This document shows, in pieces, positions 5,637-7,768 of a stretch of 7,768 nt of DNA; positions within the stretch are counted from its first letter, which is position 1; each line of letters opens with the position of its first letter. Made by a program: the position numbers and the translations under genes. The stretch is taken from positions 1 through 7,768 of the forward strand of contig JAEZFJ010000452.1 of assembly GCA_023437755.1 (NCBI GenBank), given 5' to 3'. The notes beneath the pieces were generated by a model, which made no database searches, was not told the DNA's origin, and saw nothing but the letters and a program-made list of their open reading frames with translations. This DNA is from Pseudomonadota bacterium. GTDB lineage: Bacteria; Pseudomonadota; Alphaproteobacteria; Rhizobiales; Devosiaceae.

Positions 5637-6770
5637 ATGTTGCGTACCGCGCGTACGGCGTATATCGCCGATGCGGAAGAGGCCAGAAGCCTGCCGATCG
5701 ACACGATCCTGGTGGGCGACTGCATTGATCACATGAATGCCCTGCCGGCCGGCAGCATCGACCTGATCTTCGCCGATCCGCCGTATAATCTGCAGCTCGA
5801 GCAGGGGCTTACCCGCCCCGATCAATCGCGCGTCGACGCGGTCGACGACGAATGGGACAAGTTCGAGAGTTTCGCCCACTACGACGGGTTCACCCGCGAG
5901 TGGCTGCGCGCCGCGCGCCGGCTGCTCAAGCCCGATGGCGCCATCTGGGTCATCGGCAGCTACCACAACATCTTCCGGGTCGGCACCGCCCTGCAGGATC
6001 TCGACTACTGGATCCTCAACGACGTTGTCTGGCGCAAGGCCAACCCGATGCCGAACTTCCGCGGCACCCGGTTCACCAACGCGCACGAGACCCTGATCTG
6101 GGCCTCGAAATCCCAGAAGAGCCGCGTCACCTTCAACTACGAGGCGATGAAGCTCGCCAACGACGACACCCAGATGCGTTCGGACTGGCTGTTCCCGATC
6201 TGCACCGGCGCGGAGCGGCTGAAGGACGAGGACGACGAAAAGGTCCATCCGACCCAGAAGCCCGAGGCCCTGCTCTATCGTATCCTCAATGCCACGACGA
6301 AGCCGGGCGACATCGTGCTCGATCCCTTCTTCGGCACCGGCACCACGGGCGCGGTGGCCCGCAAGCTCGGCCGTCACTTTATCGGCATCGAGCGCGAGGA
6401 GGCCTATGTCTCCGCCGCCCTCAACCGCATCGCCGGCATCCGCCCAGCCGTGTTCGAAGCACTGCAGTCGGTCACGCCCAAGCGAAAGGAAGCCCGCATT
6501 CCCTTCGGCTCGCTGGTGGAGCAGGGACTAATTCAGCCGGGCACGCAACTTTTCGACTTAACAAGACGTTACTCGGCCATGGTTCGTGCTGACGGCTCAC
6601 TTGTCTCCGGTCCTCACCAGGGCTCCATCCACAAGGTTGGGGCGCTCGTTCAGGGTTCCGAAGCATGCAACGGGTGGACCTTCTGGCACCACGACGATGA
6701 TGGACGCGTCGCTTCGATCGACGAACTGCGCGCCGGCATCCGTCGTAAACTTGATTTGCTTTCTGCCTGA
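5637..6770 (+). CDS. ccrM: Cell-cycle-regulated DNA adenine methyltransferase CcrM (GANTC)
   Basis: Solitary beta-class N6-adenine methyltransferase that methylates GANTC behind the replication fork; in alphaproteobacteria the resulting methylation state times cell-cycle transcription. The 377-residue protein has the catalytic DPPYN (residues 47-51) near the N-terminus, then IGSYHNIFRVG (107-117), MRSDWLFPI (180-188), VHPTQKPE (203-210) and the S-adenosylmethionine site DPFFGTGTT (229-237). The motif order, catalytic before cofactor, is that of the beta class. The C-terminal domain of about 85 residues (from GSLVEQGLI at 291, through RRYSAMVRADGSL and NGWTFWH) is the CcrM-specific extension, so the protein is complete. 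No restriction endonuclease partner is visible, which agrees with an orphan role. The ATG at 5637 has only a weak GGG eight bases upstream. The gene ends in an intrinsic terminator. Confidence 0.96.
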   Translation: MLRTARTAYIADAEEARSLPIDTILVGDCIDHMNALPAGSIDLIFADPPYNLQLEQGLTRPDQSRVDAVDDEWDKFESFAHYDGFTREWLRAARRLLKPDGAIWVIGSYHNIFRVGTALQDLDYWILNDVVWRKANPMPNFRGTRFTNAHETLIWASKSQKSRVTFNYEAMKLANDDTQMRSDWLFPICTGAERLKDEDDEKVHPTQKPEALLYRILNATTKPGDIVLDPFFGTGTTGAVARKLGRHFIGIEREEAYVSAALNRIAGIRPAVFEALQSVTPKRKEARIPFGSLVEQGLIQPGTQLFDLTRRYSAMVRADGSLVSGPHQGSIHKVGALVQGSEACNGWTFWHHDDDGRVASIDELRAGIRRKLDLLSA

Positions 6771-6802
6771 TCCTGACCTCCAATCATCTCAGGCTCTAGA
6801 CT

Positions 6803-6836
6803 GGCCGCCGGCACCACCGGCGGCCTCTTTGTTTCT
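6803..6836 (+). terminator. Intrinsic terminator of ccrM
   Basis: GGCCGCCGG (6803-6811) pairs perfectly with CCGGCGGCC (6817-6825) around a five-base loop, followed by the T-rich TCTTTGTTTCT. It lies 33 bases after the ccrM stop. On the opposite strand no T-tract follows the hairpin, so it should act only on plus-strand transcripts. Its T-tract touches the stop codon of the hydrolase remnant on the minus strand. Confidence 0.88.
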
Positions 6837-7122
6837 AGCGACCTGCGGCAGCCCCAGCGAACCGCGAAATCAGCTCCGCAATCCTCTCCGGCGGATCCTC
6901 TGGGGCGAAGTGCGCGCACTCCTCGAGAATGGTGAGCTGCGAACCCGGGATGGTCCGGTTGAGCCTCCGCGCCCAGTCCAGCGTCTGCCACTTGTCTTCT
7001 TCGACGCCCCAGATCAACTGCACCGGCACCTGACCCAACTCCGGTATCCGGTCGGCGATCCCGAGCGTGTGCACCGGGTCGTAATGGCGCACCTGGTGCT
7101 GAAACAGGCGGGCCGGAGATAT
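6835..7122 (-). pseudogene. 3' remnant of an alpha/beta hydrolase gene
   Basis: This frame encodes about 95 residues that look like the C-terminal third of an alpha/beta-hydrolase-fold enzyme: RHYDPVHTLGIADRIPEL, then the strand VPVQLIWG with a candidate catalytic acid in EEDKW, and the catalytic-histidine loop in CAHFAPEDPPERIAELI. Full members have about 270-290 residues and a GXSXG nucleophile upstream; here no nucleophile elbow or N-terminal part is found in any frame between this segment and mutY. Open reading continues in frame back to the mutY stop (7255) but that part has no hydrolase character and no ATG. A GTG at 7092 could give an 85-residue product, which would lack the nucleophile. 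The most likely explanation is a deletion that removed the 5' two thirds. The remnant is not riddled with stops, so the loss may be recent. Confidence 0.65.
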
Positions 7123-7161
7123 GTTGACGTCGGTACTCCGCTTGGGCTGGTGGGGATAGGC

Positions 7162-7219
7162 CGAATGCCGAAGTCGGATGATCGATGCGTCTTTGCCCGA
7201 TATGCAGCCTCGGCATTCG
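7162..7219. repeat. 10-base inverted repeat between mutY and the hydrolase remnant
   Basis: CGAATGCCGA (7162-7171) and TCGGCATTCG (7210-7219) are perfect inverted copies separated by 38 bases. They lie in the stretch without recognisable protein that follows mutY, upstream of the hydrolase similarity. They may be part of the rearranged junction or arise by chance. Confidence 0.3.
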
Positions 7220-7230
7220 CTGCAGCAACC

Positions 7231-7253
7231 CGGCGGAGCGAGATCTTCCGCCG
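7231..7253 (-). repeat. Stem-loop directly after the mutY stop codon
   Basis: CGGCGGA (7231-7237) pairs with TCCGCCG (7247-7253) around a nine-base loop that contains AGATCT. It starts one base after the mutY stop on the minus strand. No T-tract follows, so it is a weak terminator candidate at best; it could protect the 3' end of the mRNA. Confidence 0.35.
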
Positions 7254-7254
7254 C

Positions 7255-7768
7255 TCAGCCGTGCCCGGCCGCCGCCAGCACCTTGCGGAACAGCGTCGGC
7301 AGCGCCTCGCCACCCAGCCGTTGCGGCTCCACCCACCAGCCATCATCGAGGCTGCCGGGCTCCACCGTGGCTGACCACACTTCCAGCTCCAGACGGAAAT
7401 GGGTGAACACGTGCACCACCTGACCGTGGTGCCGCCAGTCACCAGAAGCCGGATAGGCCGGGACCGCCAGCTCCGCCTCCCAGTCCGAACCCGGCACCTC
7501 GCTCATTCCCGCCAGCAAGCCCTTGCTCGGGCGACTGCGAAGATAAACGTCCCCGCCGGCATCGCGCATCACGTAGGCATGTCCCTTGCGTACTGGCTTG
7601 TCGGCCCTGGACGCTTTCACCGGGTAAGCGGTCGGGTCCGCCGTCCGTGCCGCCGCACAGCCGGGCTCCAGCGGGCAGAGCCGGCAGGCGGCGTTGCGCG
7701 GCGCGCAGACGGTTGCGCCCAGATCCATCATTGCCTGGGCAAAATCTCCCGCGCGCTCGGGCACCGAG
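7255..7768 (-). CDS. mutY: A/G-specific adenine glycosylase MutY (N-terminal part outside window)
   Basis: Base-excision-repair glycosylase that removes adenine mispaired with 8-oxoguanine. The window holds the last 170 residues; the helix-hairpin-helix and catalytic aspartate lie beyond the right edge. The visible part begins in PERAGDFAQAMMDLGATVC, the classic MutY lead-in to the [4Fe-4S] cluster. The four cluster cysteines follow as C-X6-C-X2-C-X5-C (residues 21, 28, 31 and 37 of the fragment). A linker and the NUDIX-like 8-oxoguanine-recognition domain come next, with KGHAYVMRD, YLRSRPSKGLLAGM and the conserved loop FTHFRLELEVW. This loop has F-T-H where E. coli MutY has F-S-H. The stop at 7255-7257 is followed by a stem-loop. 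The gene converges on ccrM. The assignment is secure. Confidence 0.95.
   Translation of the reverse strand, partial: SVPERAGDFAQAMMDLGATVCAPRNAACRLCPLEPGCAAARTADPTAYPVKASRADKPVRKGHAYVMRDAGGDVYLRSRPSKGLLAGMSEVPGSDWEAELAVPAYPASGDWRHHGQVVHVFTHFRLELEVWSATVEPGSLDDGWWVEPQRLGGEALPTLFRKVLAAAGHG

Noticed and set aside
5598..6377. 259-codon antisense frame opposite ccrM
   Set aside because: It runs through the ccrM promoter and is explained by codon bias on the opposite strand; no family is recognised.

Overview
The window looks like chromosomal DNA of a GC-rich alphaproteobacterium, most likely of the order Hyphomicrobiales (Devosia-like; the genus is a guess). The main reasons are a full-length CcrM-type GANTC adenine methyltransferase with the C-terminal domain seen in alphaproteobacteria, the rnhB-ccrM gene order, a GTTC-N7-GTTC sequence of the alphaproteobacterial LexA type, and dispersed palindromic repeats of a kind I recall from Devosia and sphingomonad genomes.

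Layout. 1-1203 (-): DHA2-family drug-efflux transporter, running off the left edge. 1204-1615: control region with a candidate operator for the transporter and, on the other side, a LexA-type box plus promoter for the next gene. 1616-2764 (+): PA0069-family radical SAM protein. 2765-3032: two pairs of inverted palindromic repeats between convergent genes. 3033-3707 (-): HAD-IA phosphatase. 3770-4351 (-): small secreted protein of unknown function, probably co-transcribed with the HAD gene. 4428-4781 (+): DUF4180 protein. 4817-5488 (+): ribonuclease HII. 5489-5636: ccrM control region rich in CtrA-like TAAC repeats. 5637-6770 (+): ccrM, closed by a strong intrinsic terminator. 6835-7122 (-): 3' remnant of an alpha/beta hydrolase gene. 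7255-7768 (-): C-terminal half of the adenine glycosylase MutY, running off the right edge.

How the genes work together. Several genes concern genome integrity: RNase HII removes ribonucleotides from DNA, CcrM sets the cell-cycle methylation state, MutY counters 8-oxoguanine mispairs, and the radical SAM protein, of unknown substrate, seems to be under SOS control. The transporter, HAD protein, secreted protein and DUF4180 protein have no evident link to this theme.

I found no RNA genes, CRISPR array, insertion sequence, phage gene or clearly new multi-gene system. The observations most worth following are the LexA-type box in front of the radical SAM gene, the CtrA-like cluster in front of ccrM (with no GANTC site), the compensatory base changes between two palindromic repeats, and the hydrolase remnant behind mutY.
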